Source: Clostridia bacterium (GTDB taxonomy: Bacteria > Bacillota > Clostridia > Oscillospirales > CAG-272). From it: a DNA stretch of 64,000 nt. The notes beneath the pieces are model-generated. The model ran no database searches. It saw only the letters and a program-made list of their open reading frames with translations, and was not told the DNA's origin. Below are positions 25,220-32,189 of the stretch, piece by piece; positions within the stretch are counted from its first letter, which is position 1; every line of letters begins with the position of its first letter. Location of the stretch: the NCBI GenBank assembly GCA_017504405.1, contig JAFVRG010000005.1, forward strand, positions 1 to 64,000. The letters are read 5' to 3'. The translations under genes and the position numbers were made by a program.

Positions 25220-26098
25220 ATGCTCATACTGTATCTGCTTTTGGCGGTGTCTGTTGTGGCGGATACCTTGAAAAATTCCTTTATGAACAGCTTTGGCAAG
25301 GACACAATGAAGGGCAATTACGACGCCCTCGTTTTCAATTGCATCGGATTTGTCGGAGGGGCTGTTTTCTTTCTCATATCGGGTTGGAATATCAAAACGT
25401 CCTGGTTTTCTCTGGTTTTGGCGTTGATTTTTGCCGCAGTGACCTTGCTCGCACAGTATTTCACCGTGATGGGGATGTCGCTCGGCTCTATGACCTACAC
25501 CGTGTTATTCTCTTATTGCGGAATGCTCATACCTACCGTTTTCGGAATTATACGGTACAGCCAGCCCGTAGGCGCTCTTAAAATCATAGGGCTTGTTTTG
25601 ATGCTGGTAACATTCTATCTCTCAACGGACCCAAAAAGCGAATCAAAGATTACGGGTAAGTGGTTGTTCTTCGGAATAGGGAACTTCGTTTTGTGGGGAG
25701 CAGTAGGCGTAATTCAGCTGATACACCAAAATTCCGTGTATGCGGGGGAGATAAACGATTTCCTCGGCTATTCCTTTGTGTTTATGCTCGTTATCTGCAT
25801 TCTTGCCTGCGTTGTTGTTAAACAGAAAGAAAAGGCACGGCTTGGCTTCGGCATTAAGAGCCGAGCAACTGTGCTTGCCGTTGTGTGCGGACTGTTCGTT
25901 GCGATAATCAATAAAATAAATCTGTACCTGAGCGGTCAGATGCCCTCAATAATATTTTTCCCGATAGTTAACGGAGGAGTCATTATTCTCTCCTCTGCGA
26001 TAGCCGTTGCGGTATTCGGTGAGAAGCTGAGCCTTAAACAGAAGCTCGGAATTATTGTGGGAATAGTGTCAGTCTGCCTGTTGGGAATTGAGCTTTGA
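25220..26098 (+). CDS. DMT-superfamily (EamA-like) membrane transporter
   Basis: 292 residues, ten predicted membrane helices in two repeats of five, beginning MLILYLLLAVSVVADTLKNS and ending KLGIIVGIVSVCLLGI. Start chosen for CGGAGG eight bases upstream. EamA proteins move metabolites such as amino acids or sugars; the substrate is unknown. It is divergent from the beta-helix gene and its 3' end overlaps by 30 bases the 3' end of the convergent PocR-AraC gene. Confidence 0.75.
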   Translation: MLILYLLLAVSVVADTLKNSFMNSFGKDTMKGNYDALVFNCIGFVGGAVFFLISGWNIKTSWFSLVLALIFAAVTLLAQYFTVMGMSLGSMTYTVLFSYCGMLIPTVFGIIRYSQPVGALKIIGLVLMLVTFYLSTDPKSESKITGKWLFFGIGNFVLWGAVGVIQLIHQNSVYAGEINDFLGYSFVFMLVICILACVVVKQKEKARLGFGIKSRATVLAVVCGLFVAIINKINLYLSGQMPSIIFFPIVNGGVIILSSAIAVAVFGEKLSLKQKLGIIVGIVSVCLLGIEL

Positions 26099-26932
26099 TG
26101 CCTTTCGGTATTCGGAGGCGCAGATGCCGAATTTTTCCTTAAAGCATCTGTTGAAATACGCATAGTCGGAAAATCCGACAGCCGCGCTGACCTTTCTGAC
26201 GGGGAGCTCGGTTTTCGATAAAAGGCGTGACGCCTCGGTGAGCCTTGCGTTTTTGACATAAGCAGAAATTCCGCCCTTCATATAAGCCTCAGTCATAGCG
26301 TAAAGCTTGCTCCTGCTCACGAAAAAACGGGCGCAAAGTGCCTTTGCCGACAAATCCCTGTCGAGGTTTTCGGATATGTATGAAACGATTTCCGATATCA
26401 TGTCCGAGTCGTCGATTACGGCGAGATTGTTCATTTGCACATATCTAGAAAACGCCTTCAAAAGAACCGCTGCCGCATGTATTTCGTCGGCGGTTTTGTA
26501 TTTTACCTTGGAGAGCAAGCGGTTTATGAGCTCCCCGTCGGGCTCCCGTCCGCATTCCGAAAGCACCTTTTCAAGCGAGCCCTTGAGCGTATGGCGCAGA
26601 TTTTTGTCGCAGGTCTGCCCGAACATAATGTAGCCTATGATTATTCCGTCCTTCATTATCGGGATTGCCGCCTCGGTAAGACCTGCGGGGCATTTTGAAA
26701 CGTACAGCCCACGCAAATCAGCGCATTTTTTGCAGAAATCACGCTCGCTCCTTGCACATACCGAGCACCCCCTCTCGGTTTTGCGCAGCTCGGTGCAGAT
26801 AGCTCCGTTTTCCTTCGGATATTCCATTATTTCGTTTGCGTTTGCGTCGAGGACAACGATTTTCAGCATTGTCAGTGTGTGAAATGCGTGCAGTATTTCC
26901 TCAAACGCCGCCTTGTAAATATTAAGTGACAT
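26069..26932 (-). CDS. AraC-family regulator with N-terminal PocR sensor domain
   Basis: 287 residues. Residues 1-150 form a PocR-like ligand-binding domain with a cysteine cluster (CTELRKTERGCSVCARSERD, FCKKCAD) and IPIMKDGIIIGYIMFGQ. Residues about 185-280 are the AraC double helix-turn-helix (LSAKALCARFFVSRSKLYAM; VRKVSAAVGFSDYAYFNRCF). PocR domains bind small carbon compounds such as propanediol-type ligands. Start after AAGGAGC. A natural candidate to control the DMT transporter and beta-helix gene next to it, and the gene on its other side. Confidence 0.85.
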   Translation of the reverse strand: MSLNIYKAAFEEILHAFHTLTMLKIVVLDANANEIMEYPKENGAICTELRKTERGCSVCARSERDFCKKCADLRGLYVSKCPAGLTEAAIPIMKDGIIIGYIMFGQTCDKNLRHTLKGSLEKVLSECGREPDGELINRLLSKVKYKTADEIHAAAVLLKAFSRYVQMNNLAVIDDSDMISEIVSYISENLDRDLSAKALCARFFVSRSKLYAMTEAYMKGGISAYVKNARLTEASRLLSKTELPVRKVSAAVGFSDYAYFNRCFKEKFGICASEYRKASKLNSQQAD

Positions 26933-26978
26933 ATTGCTCCTTTTCTAAAAGGGCTACCTTTGGTAACCTCACGGTTAA

Positions 26979-27007
26979 ATGATATCATAATTGCGAACAC
27001 TTGTCAA
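26979..27007 (-). promoter_or_regulatory. Promoter of the PocR-AraC gene
   Basis: Minus strand TTGACA, 17 bases, TATCAT. The leader contains an imperfect palindrome GGTTACCAAAGGTAGCC (26951-26967), a possible autoregulatory site. Confidence 0.6.
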
Positions 27008-27017
27008 TCAAAGACAC

Positions 27018-27046
27018 TTGCTTTTTGTGCGCAAAGATGATATACT
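27018..27046 (+). promoter_or_regulatory. Promoter of the DUF2752 gene
   Basis: TTGCTT, 17 bases, TATACT with TG one base upstream. Confidence 0.5.
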
Positions 27047-27066
27047 GTAAAAAACAGGAGGGCGTT

Positions 27067-27492
27067 ATGAGTGTGAGAAAAAAGCTTGTGCTTTCATTTA
27101 TCGGAATAAACGTAGCGCTCGTGCTGGCGGCGGTGCTGTTTTTTGTGCTTGACCGTAAAACAGACGGCGAGCTATTTGCCTGCTCGGTTCTCCAAAATCT
27201 GCATATCTACTGCCCCGGGTGCGGCTTTACAAGGGCGGTTAGGGCACTTCTGCGACTTGATATAATATCATCGCTCAGATACAACGCATCGGTTTTGGTT
27301 GCCGTCCTTGTGATTTTGTATTATGAATGGCGGTTTTTCCTCTCTGCCTTGCGTGCCGACTTCGGCGTTTTCAGAAAATCCAAGGTATACCCCGCAATAC
27401 TTTTGGCGGTATCAATTCTGGCTGTTTTTGCCGTCAGAAACGTCCTGCTTTTGGGCTTTGGAATAGATATGATTGGCGATTTGAAAAAATAA
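27067..27492 (+). CDS. DUF2752 membrane protein
   Basis: 141 residues. Three to four membrane helices and the hallmark YCPGCGFTRAVRALL (about 51-65). DUF2752 proteins are widespread small membrane proteins of unknown function. Start chosen for CAGGAGG six bases upstream; the frame is open further but lacks a site. Between a divergent regulator and the ileS leader; stand-alone. Confidence 0.8.
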   Translation: MSVRKKLVLSFIGINVALVLAAVLFFVLDRKTDGELFACSVLQNLHIYCPGCGFTRAVRALLRLDIISSLRYNASVLVAVLVILYYEWRFFLSALRADFGVFRKSKVYPAILLAVSILAVFAVRNVLLLGFGIDMIGDLKK

Positions 27493-27505
27493 TGGCGCAA
27501 AAGGC

Positions 27506-27534
27506 TTGACAATTTATATGTAATGATTTATAAT
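27506..27534 (+). promoter_or_regulatory. Promoter of the ileS T-box unit
   Basis: TTGACA, 17 bases, TATAAT. Confidence 0.85.
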
Positions 27535-27540
27535 ATTTGC

Positions 27541-27770
27541 GTAAAAACTGTGACGAAGACAGTAGTTTGTGCGAAAAGCCTCAGCGAGTCGGGTACGGTG
27601 TGAGCCGACGGTCAGTACGTATAAATGAATATCACTTCCGAGTTGCGCTCTCGAACCTCAGTAAAGAGCGACGCATTCCCTGCGTGAGTGGGAGGCATAT
27701 GGCTGTATGCTAAATATCAGGTGGTTGCAAGATTTATTCTTGTCCTGTTTTTAGCAGGACAAGATTTTTT
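27541..27770 (+). promoter_or_regulatory. T-box riboswitch (isoleucine, AUC specifier) with terminator
   Basis: Stem I begins with GTGACGAAGACAGTAG; the AGCGAGTCGGG/GAGCCGAC arm follows. The specifier-loop region ATGAATATCACTTCCGAG carries ATC at 27631-27633, an isoleucine codon. The T-box sequence is at 27716-27730 (ATCAGGTGGTTGCAAG), where GGTGG would pair with uncharged tRNA acceptor ends. The competing terminator is CTTGTCCTG (27739-27747)/CAGGACAAG (27755-27763) plus TTTTTT. Uncharged isoleucine tRNA should favour read-through into ileS, whose RBS begins six bases later. Confidence 0.93.
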
Positions 27771-27786
27771 ATTTTCGGAGGTATTT

Positions 27787-30700
27787 ATGTACGAGAAGGT
27801 ATCGAGCAGTCTTAATTTTGTTGAAAGAGAGAAGGCTGTTGAAAAGTTCTGGAAGGAGAACAAAATTTTTGAGAAGAGTGTAGACTCACGCAAAAACGGC
27901 GAGAATTACACCTTCTATGACGGCCCCCCTACTGCAAACGGAAAGCCGCACATAGGTCACGTTCTGACAAGAGTTATTAAGGATATGATTCCCCGCTACC
28001 GCACGATGAAGGGCTACAACGTAGACCGTAAGGCAGGCTGGGACACCCACGGACTGCCCGTCGAGCTTGAGGTTGAGAAGCAGCTCGGCCTTGACGGCAA
28101 GGAACAGATTGAGGAGTACGGCCTTGATCCGTTCATCGGCAAGTGCAAGGAGAGCGTGTGGAAATATAAGGGTATGTGGGAGGATTTTTCGTCCACAGTC
28201 GGCTTCTGGGCTGATATGGATAACCCCTACGTTACCTACCATAACGAGTTTATCGAGAGTGAATGGTGGGCGCTCAAAAAGATTTGGGACAAGGGACTGC
28301 TCTACAAGGGCTTCAAGATTGTTCCCTACTGCCCCCGTTGCGGTACTCCCCTGTCGAGCCATGAGGTTGCACAGGGCTACAAGACGGTAAAGGAACGCTC
28401 CGCAGTCGTAAGATTTAAGGTTATAGGTGAGGACGCATATTTCCTCGCATGGACAACTACCCCTTGGACACTCCCCTCTAACGTTGCGCTCTGCGTAAAC
28501 CCCGAGGTTGAATATTCCAAGGTTAAGGCAGCTGACGGCTATACCTACTACATGGCGAGCGCACTTCTCGACACCGTGCTCGGCAGGCTCGCAACCGAGG
28601 ATAGCCCCGCATACGAGGTTCTCTCTACCTGCAAGGGCGCAGACCTTGAGGGTATGGCGTACGAGCCTCTCTTCGCCTGTGCAGGCGAGGCAGCGGCAAG
28701 ACAGCGCAAGAAGGCGCATTTTGTCACAGCCGACAGCTACGTAACCACAGGCGACGGTACGGGTATAGTTCATATAGCTCCCGCATTCGGTGAGGACGAC
28801 TCCCGTGTGGGCAGAAAATACGATTTGCCCTTCGTTCAGTTTGTAGACGGCAAGGGTGATATGACAAAGGAAACTCCCTATGCAGGCGTTTTCGTGAAGA
28901 AGGCAGACCCTATGGTTCTTGTCGACCTCGAAAAGGAGGGCAAGCTGTTTGATGCCCCCAACTTCGAGCACGATTACCCTCATTGCTGGAGATGCAACAC
29001 ACCCCTCATTTATTATGCACGTGATTCCTGGTTTATCAAGATGACCGACGTGCGTGAAAACCTGATAAAGAACAATAACACAGTTAACTGGATACCCGAA
29101 AATATAGGTAAGGGACGCTTCGGCGATTGGCTCGAAAACGTTCAGGACTGGGGCATCAGCCGTAACCGTTATTGGGGTACCCCCCTTAATATCTGGGAAT
29201 GTGAGTGCGGACACCGCCACTCTGTCGGCTCTATTGAGGAACTGAAGTCAATGTCGGACAACTGCCCCGAAAATATCGAGCTTCACCGCCCCTATATTGA
29301 CGAGGTAACTATAAAATGCCCCGAGTGCGGAGCACAGATGAAGCGTGTGCCCGAGGTTATCGACTGCTGGTTCGATTCGGGCGCTATGCCGTTCGCACAG
29401 TGGCACTATCCCTTTGAAAATAAGGAGCTGTTTGAGTCGCACTTCCCCGCTGACTTCATTTCCGAGGGTGTTGACCAGACACGTGGCTGGTTCTACTCGC
29501 TTATGGCAATATCCACCCTCATTTTTGATAAAGCACCTTACAAGAGCGTTTTGGTTCTCGGCCACGTCCTTGATAAGGAAGGACAGAAGATGTCCAAGTC
29601 CAAGGGCAACGCCGTTGACCCGTTTGAGGCGCTCGACACCTACGGCGCAGACGCTATCCGTTGGTATTTCTGCTCGAACAGCGCCCCCTGGCTCCCCAAC
29701 CGTTTCTATAAGGAAGCGGTAGTTGAGGGACAGCGTAAGTTTATGGGAACGCTCTGGAACACCTACGCATTCTTCGTGCTTTATGCAAATATAGACAATT
29801 TCAATCCTCTGGATTACACGGTTAACCCCGACACCCTCTCTGTTATGGACAAGTGGCTCCTGTCAAGGCTCAATTCCACCGTCAAAGAGGTTGACGAGTG
29901 CCTTGCAGGCTTCAGAATACCCGAGGCAACCCGTGCGCTTGAATCCTTTGTTGACGAGTTAAGTAACTGGTACGTGCGTTGCAGCCGTGAGCGCTTCTGG
30001 GAGAAGGGTATGCCTACCGATAAGGTTAACGCATACTACACTCTCTACACCGCCCTTGTAACAATGGCGAAGATCTCTGCGCCCATCGTTCCCTTTATGA
30101 GCGAGGACATATACAGAAATCTCGTGCTCTCGAATTACAAGGATGCGCCGATAAGCGTTCATTTGTGCGACTTCCCCGCAGTTGATGAGGCTCTTATTGA
30201 TAAGGAGCTTGAAGAAAGAATGGACGAGGTGCTCAAAATCGTTGTCCTCGGACGCTCCTGCCGTAACCTCGCATCTATTAAGAACCGTCAGCCCCTCGGC
30301 AATATGTACGTTAAGGCTGAAAACACGCTTCCCGAATTTTTCTGCGATATAATCAAGGGCGAGCTTAATGTCAAAAACGTTGAGTTTGTCGATTCGCTTG
30401 AAAAGTTTGCGACCTATTCGTTCAAGCCGCAGCTGCGCACCGTAGGACCGAAATACGGAAAATTCCTCGGCGGTATCCGTGCCGCTCTCTCGTCGATTGA
30501 CGGAAACAAGGCGATGAGCGAGCTTAACGAAACCGAGAAGCTCACGCTCGATATTGACGGCAACGAAATAGCCCTCACCCGTGAGGATTTACTCATAGAT
30601 ATAGCAAAGGTTGACGGTTATGCAACCGTTGAGGACAGAGGCATTGCTGTTGTCCTTGATACCAACCTCTCCGACGAGCTTTTGGAGGAGGGTTTTGTCC

Positions 30701-30936
30701 GTGAGATAATCAGCAAGGTGCAGACGATGCGTAAGGACAGCGGCTTTGAGGTTATGGATAACATAACCCTCGCTGTCAGCGGAAACGAAAGGATTGCAGG
30801 CATCGTTAAAAAGAATGCAGAAGAAATTTCCTCTGACGTTCTCGCCACCGAAATCGCATACGAAACCGTCCTTGAAAATGCAAAGGAGTGGGATATCAAC
30901 GGCGAAAAGGTTGTTATATCCGTTAAGAAAAACTGA
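27787..30936 (+). CDS. ileS: Isoleucyl-tRNA synthetase (long, eukaryote-like class)
   Basis: 1,049 residues from MYEKVSSSLNFVEREK, with CGGAGG six bases upstream; an in-frame start inside the T-box is rejected. Charges isoleucine tRNA. HIGH lies near 55 (GKPHIGHVL), KMSKS near 600 (GQKMSKSKGNAVDP); the editing domain includes TTPWTLPSN. Length over 1,000 and the N-terminal EREKAVEKFWKENKIFEKS block place it with the IleS2-like/eukaryotic-type enzymes, which are often less sensitive to mupirocin; that property is inferred only. Zinc-type cysteines occur at CPECGAQ and CECGHRH within the body. Confidence 0.95.
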   Translation: MYEKVSSSLNFVEREKAVEKFWKENKIFEKSVDSRKNGENYTFYDGPPTANGKPHIGHVLTRVIKDMIPRYRTMKGYNVDRKAGWDTHGLPVELEVEKQLGLDGKEQIEEYGLDPFIGKCKESVWKYKGMWEDFSSTVGFWADMDNPYVTYHNEFIESEWWALKKIWDKGLLYKGFKIVPYCPRCGTPLSSHEVAQGYKTVKERSAVVRFKVIGEDAYFLAWTTTPWTLPSNVALCVNPEVEYSKVKAADGYTYYMASALLDTVLGRLATEDSPAYEVLSTCKGADLEGMAYEPLFACAGEAAARQRKKAHFVTADSYVTTGDGTGIVHIAPAFGEDDSRVGRKYDLPFVQFVDGKGDMTKETPYAGVFVKKADPMVLVDLEKEGKLFDAPNFEHDYPHCWRCNTPLIYYARDSWFIKMTDVRENLIKNNNTVNWIPENIGKGRFGDWLENVQDWGISRNRYWGTPLNIWECECGHRHSVGSIEELKSMSDNCPENIELHRPYIDEVTIKCPECGAQMKRVPEVIDCWFDSGAMPFAQWHYPFENKELFESHFPADFISEGVDQTRGWFYSLMAISTLIFDKAPYKSVLVLGHVLDKEGQKMSKSKGNAVDPFEALDTYGADAIRWYFCSNSAPWLPNRFYKEAVVEGQRKFMGTLWNTYAFFVLYANIDNFNPLDYTVNPDTLSVMDKWLLSRLNSTVKEVDECLAGFRIPEATRALESFVDELSNWYVRCSRERFWEKGMPTDKVNAYYTLYTALVTMAKISAPIVPFMSEDIYRNLVLSNYKDAPISVHLCDFPAVDEALIDKELEERMDEVLKIVVLGRSCRNLASIKNRQPLGNMYVKAENTLPEFFCDIIKGELNVKNVEFVDSLEKFATYSFKPQLRTVGPKYGKFLGGIRAALSSIDGNKAMSELNETEKLTLDIDGNEIALTREDLLIDIAKVDGYATVEDRGIAVVLDTNLSDELLEEGFVREIISKVQTMRKDSGFEVMDNITLAVSGNERIAGIVKKNAEEISSDVLATEIAYETVLENAKEWDINGEKVVISVKKN

Positions 30937-30941
30937 TATAG

Positions 30942-31039
30942 GGCTTCGTATTTTGGGCATATCACGCCCTCACTTCCCTAGGAGTATTCTATACACCGTC
31001 GGGGCGTGATGACGCAATCTGCCTCAAAATCCGTGCGCC
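30942..31039 (-). repeat. GGATTTTG intergenic repeat, copy C
   Basis: 98 bases nearly matching copy A at 23381-23478; here TCACGCCC pairs perfectly with GGGCGTGA. Confidence 0.85.
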
Positions 31040-31065
31040 CACATTAAACCTTTGCGTATAAAACC

Positions 31066-31098
31066 AAAAGTGAGGTACTTTTTCGTACCTCACTTTTT
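31066..31098. terminator. Terminator (GTGAGGTAC family) between ileS and the small RHH gene
   Basis: AAAAGTGAGGTAC, TTTTTC loop, GTACCTCACTTTTT; bidirectional. Confidence 0.85.
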
Positions 31099-31100
31099 CT

Positions 31101-31134
31101 ATGAAAGCTTTTGCCAAGCTTTTTGGGAAAAGCG
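31101..31134 (-). repeat. 3' element copy 5
   Basis: Minus strand CGCTTTTCCCAAAAAGC then TTGGCAAAAGCTTTCAT, nine bases after the stop of the RHH gene, before its terminator. Confidence 0.8.
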
Positions 31135-31142
31135 ACCTTTTC

Positions 31143-31313
31143 TCATTTTTTGTCTTGCTTATCCAGATGCAGAACAGCATATTCACAGCACTGAACTACA
31201 AGATTGTTAAGCGATATTCCTTGCTCTTGTGCTATGGTTTCGAGTTTTTCCAGCAGGTCAACAGGCATTCTGAACGTTTTATTTTTATGCTCCGATTTCT
31301 TTACTTTAAACAT
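31143..31313 (-). CDS. Small ribbon-helix-helix (Arc/antitoxin-like) protein
   Basis: 56 residues: MFKVKKSEHKNKTFRMPVDL followed by LEKLETIAQEQGISLNNLVVQ. A basic N-terminus, a short strand (KTFRMPVD) and two helices with the SLNNLVVQCCEYAV turn are the Arc/MetJ ribbon-helix-helix pattern, which binds DNA as a dimer. GGGAG lies about ten bases upstream of the ATG. Divergent from the SLOG-like gene, with TACACT motifs between them as possible operators. It could be an antitoxin-type regulator, but no toxin is adjacent in the same orientation. Confidence 0.75.
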   Translation of the reverse strand: MFKVKKSEHKNKTFRMPVDLLEKLETIAQEQGISLNNLVVQCCEYAVLHLDKQDKK

Positions 31314-31340
31314 TTTACATCACTCCCTACACCTATATTT

Positions 31341-31407
31341 TACACTATGTTTTCTTGAAAATATACACTCCATTTTTGCACTATAATATATAAGTGCAAT
31401 TTACACT
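31341..31407. promoter_or_regulatory. Divergent regulatory region with TACACT motifs
   Basis: TACACT at 31341, 31364 and 31402, plus GCACT at 31379 and AAGTGCA at 31392, around a TATAAT at 31382-31387 that probably serves the plus-strand SLOG-like gene. AAGTG...CACTT at 31392-31408 is an inverted repeat. Likely operators for the RHH protein; inference from position. Confidence 0.4.
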
Positions 31408-31466
31408 TGGCAACGCTGATGCTTTTTGATAAGATGTTGGTAATCAAAAAGGTGAGGTTTGTGATT

Positions 31467-31919
31467 ATGATTGTTTCCTTTTGCGGTCATTCGAGTTTTT
31501 TCAATGGGGATTTGTACACACGAAAAGTGCTTGATATTTTTGAGCAGAAAATAGGCGACAGGCAGGTGGAATTTTATCTCGGTGAATATGGGGCTTTTGA
31601 CAGATTTGCCCGTGTATGTGCCAAAGAGTACAAGAAAAAGCATCCGAGCGCAAGCCTTGTTTTTGTGATGCCTTATCTTTCGGGCTATTCAAAGGAGCGT
31701 ATGGAATATATAAATCAGGATTTTGACTTTACAATATATCCCGAAATTGAGAATGCAATTCCGAAATTTGCAATAACGTACAGAAACAGATGGATGATGG
31801 AGAGGGCAGACCTCGTTATTGCATACGTGAATAGAAAATACGGCGGTGCATACGCCTCTTATAAGCACGCAAAGCGCAAGGGCAAGGAGATTATAAATCT
31901 TGCAGATTTCAACGAATAA
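31467..31919 (+). CDS. SLOG/DUF1273-like protein
   Basis: 150 residues; ATG chosen with GGTGAGG nine bases upstream (a GTG two codons earlier is possible). IVSFCGHSSF at the start, GDRQVEFYLGEYGAFDRFA, a YPEIENAIPKFAITYRNRWM middle and ADLVIAYVNRKYGGAYAS near the end fit the YpsA/DUF1273 branch of the SLOG (Rossmann-like, nucleotide-binding) superfamily, often found near mobile or defence genes. Ligand and role unknown. Divergent from the RHH gene and flanked by repeats and a gene remnant. Confidence 0.7.
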   Translation: MIVSFCGHSSFFNGDLYTRKVLDIFEQKIGDRQVEFYLGEYGAFDRFARVCAKEYKKKHPSASLVFVMPYLSGYSKERMEYINQDFDFTIYPEIENAIPKFAITYRNRWMMERADLVIAYVNRKYGGAYASYKHAKRKGKEIINLADFNE

Positions 31920-31943
31920 AAGGCTGTTTGAGCAATTGAAAAC

Positions 31944-31970
31944 GGGACTCCAATACAGAGTCCCTTTTTT
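31944..31970 (+). terminator. Terminator of the SLOG-like gene
   Basis: GGGACTC, seven-base loop, GAGTCCC, TTTTTT. Confidence 0.9.
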
Positions 31971-31971
31971 A

Positions 31972-32005
31972 TGTGAAGTTTTTGCTAAGCTTTTTTCAAA
32001 AAGCG
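31972..32005 (-). repeat. 3' element copy 6
   Basis: Minus strand CGCTTTTTGAAAAAAGC then TTAGCAAAAACTTCAC, downstream of the minus-strand cinA-like remnant and before the 31944-31970 hairpin. Confidence 0.8.
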
Positions 32006-32046
32006 TCCTTAATGCGTCCTTAATGCGTCCTTAATGCGCCTTTATT
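32003..32046. repeat. 11-nt tandem repeat GCGTCCTTAAT
   Basis: Three perfect units and a diverged fourth (GCGCCTTTATT). Related units flank 3' element copy 2 at 19949-19979. Confidence 0.9.
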
Positions 32047-32149
32047 CCTTTTTCGCCTCGGCTATCAACATCTCAATTGCTTTGCTGACGGTCTGGCGGC
32101 GGACGAAGGCTCTGTCGCCGTCAAAATGTAGCGGAAAGCCCGAAAATGG
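32042..32149 (-). pseudogene. 3' remnant of a CinA/PncC-like gene
   Basis: On the minus strand, codons read GFPLHFDGDRAFVRRQTVSK then AIEMLIAEAKKE and a stop. The FxGDRxxVRxxxVxxAIxxL pattern is the end of the CinA C-terminal (nicotinamide-nucleotide amidase) domain. The upstream part is missing; the hairpin after the transketolase genes abuts it. So only the last 33 or so codons remain. Confidence 0.55.
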
Positions 32150-32174
32150 AACCCCCCAGTCATACTGGGGGGTT
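32150..32174. terminator. Strong hairpin after the transketolase genes
   Basis: AACCCCCCAGT, three-base loop, ACTGGGGGGTT, 11 perfect pairs, 16 bases after the stop of the C-terminal subunit. The T-run is poor on either side. Confidence 0.7.
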
Positions 32175-32189
32175 ATTGGTTTTATGATG

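Noticed and set aside
27688..27786. Upstream in-frame start for ileS
   Set aside because: It lies within the T-box antiterminator and terminator; the ATG at 27787 has a proper ribosome binding site.
27886..29220. 444-codon minus-strand frame
   Set aside because: Antisense to ileS; composition mirrors the coding strand.
32003..32046. CRISPR-like short tandem units
   Set aside because: 11-nt units without spacers, no cas genes.
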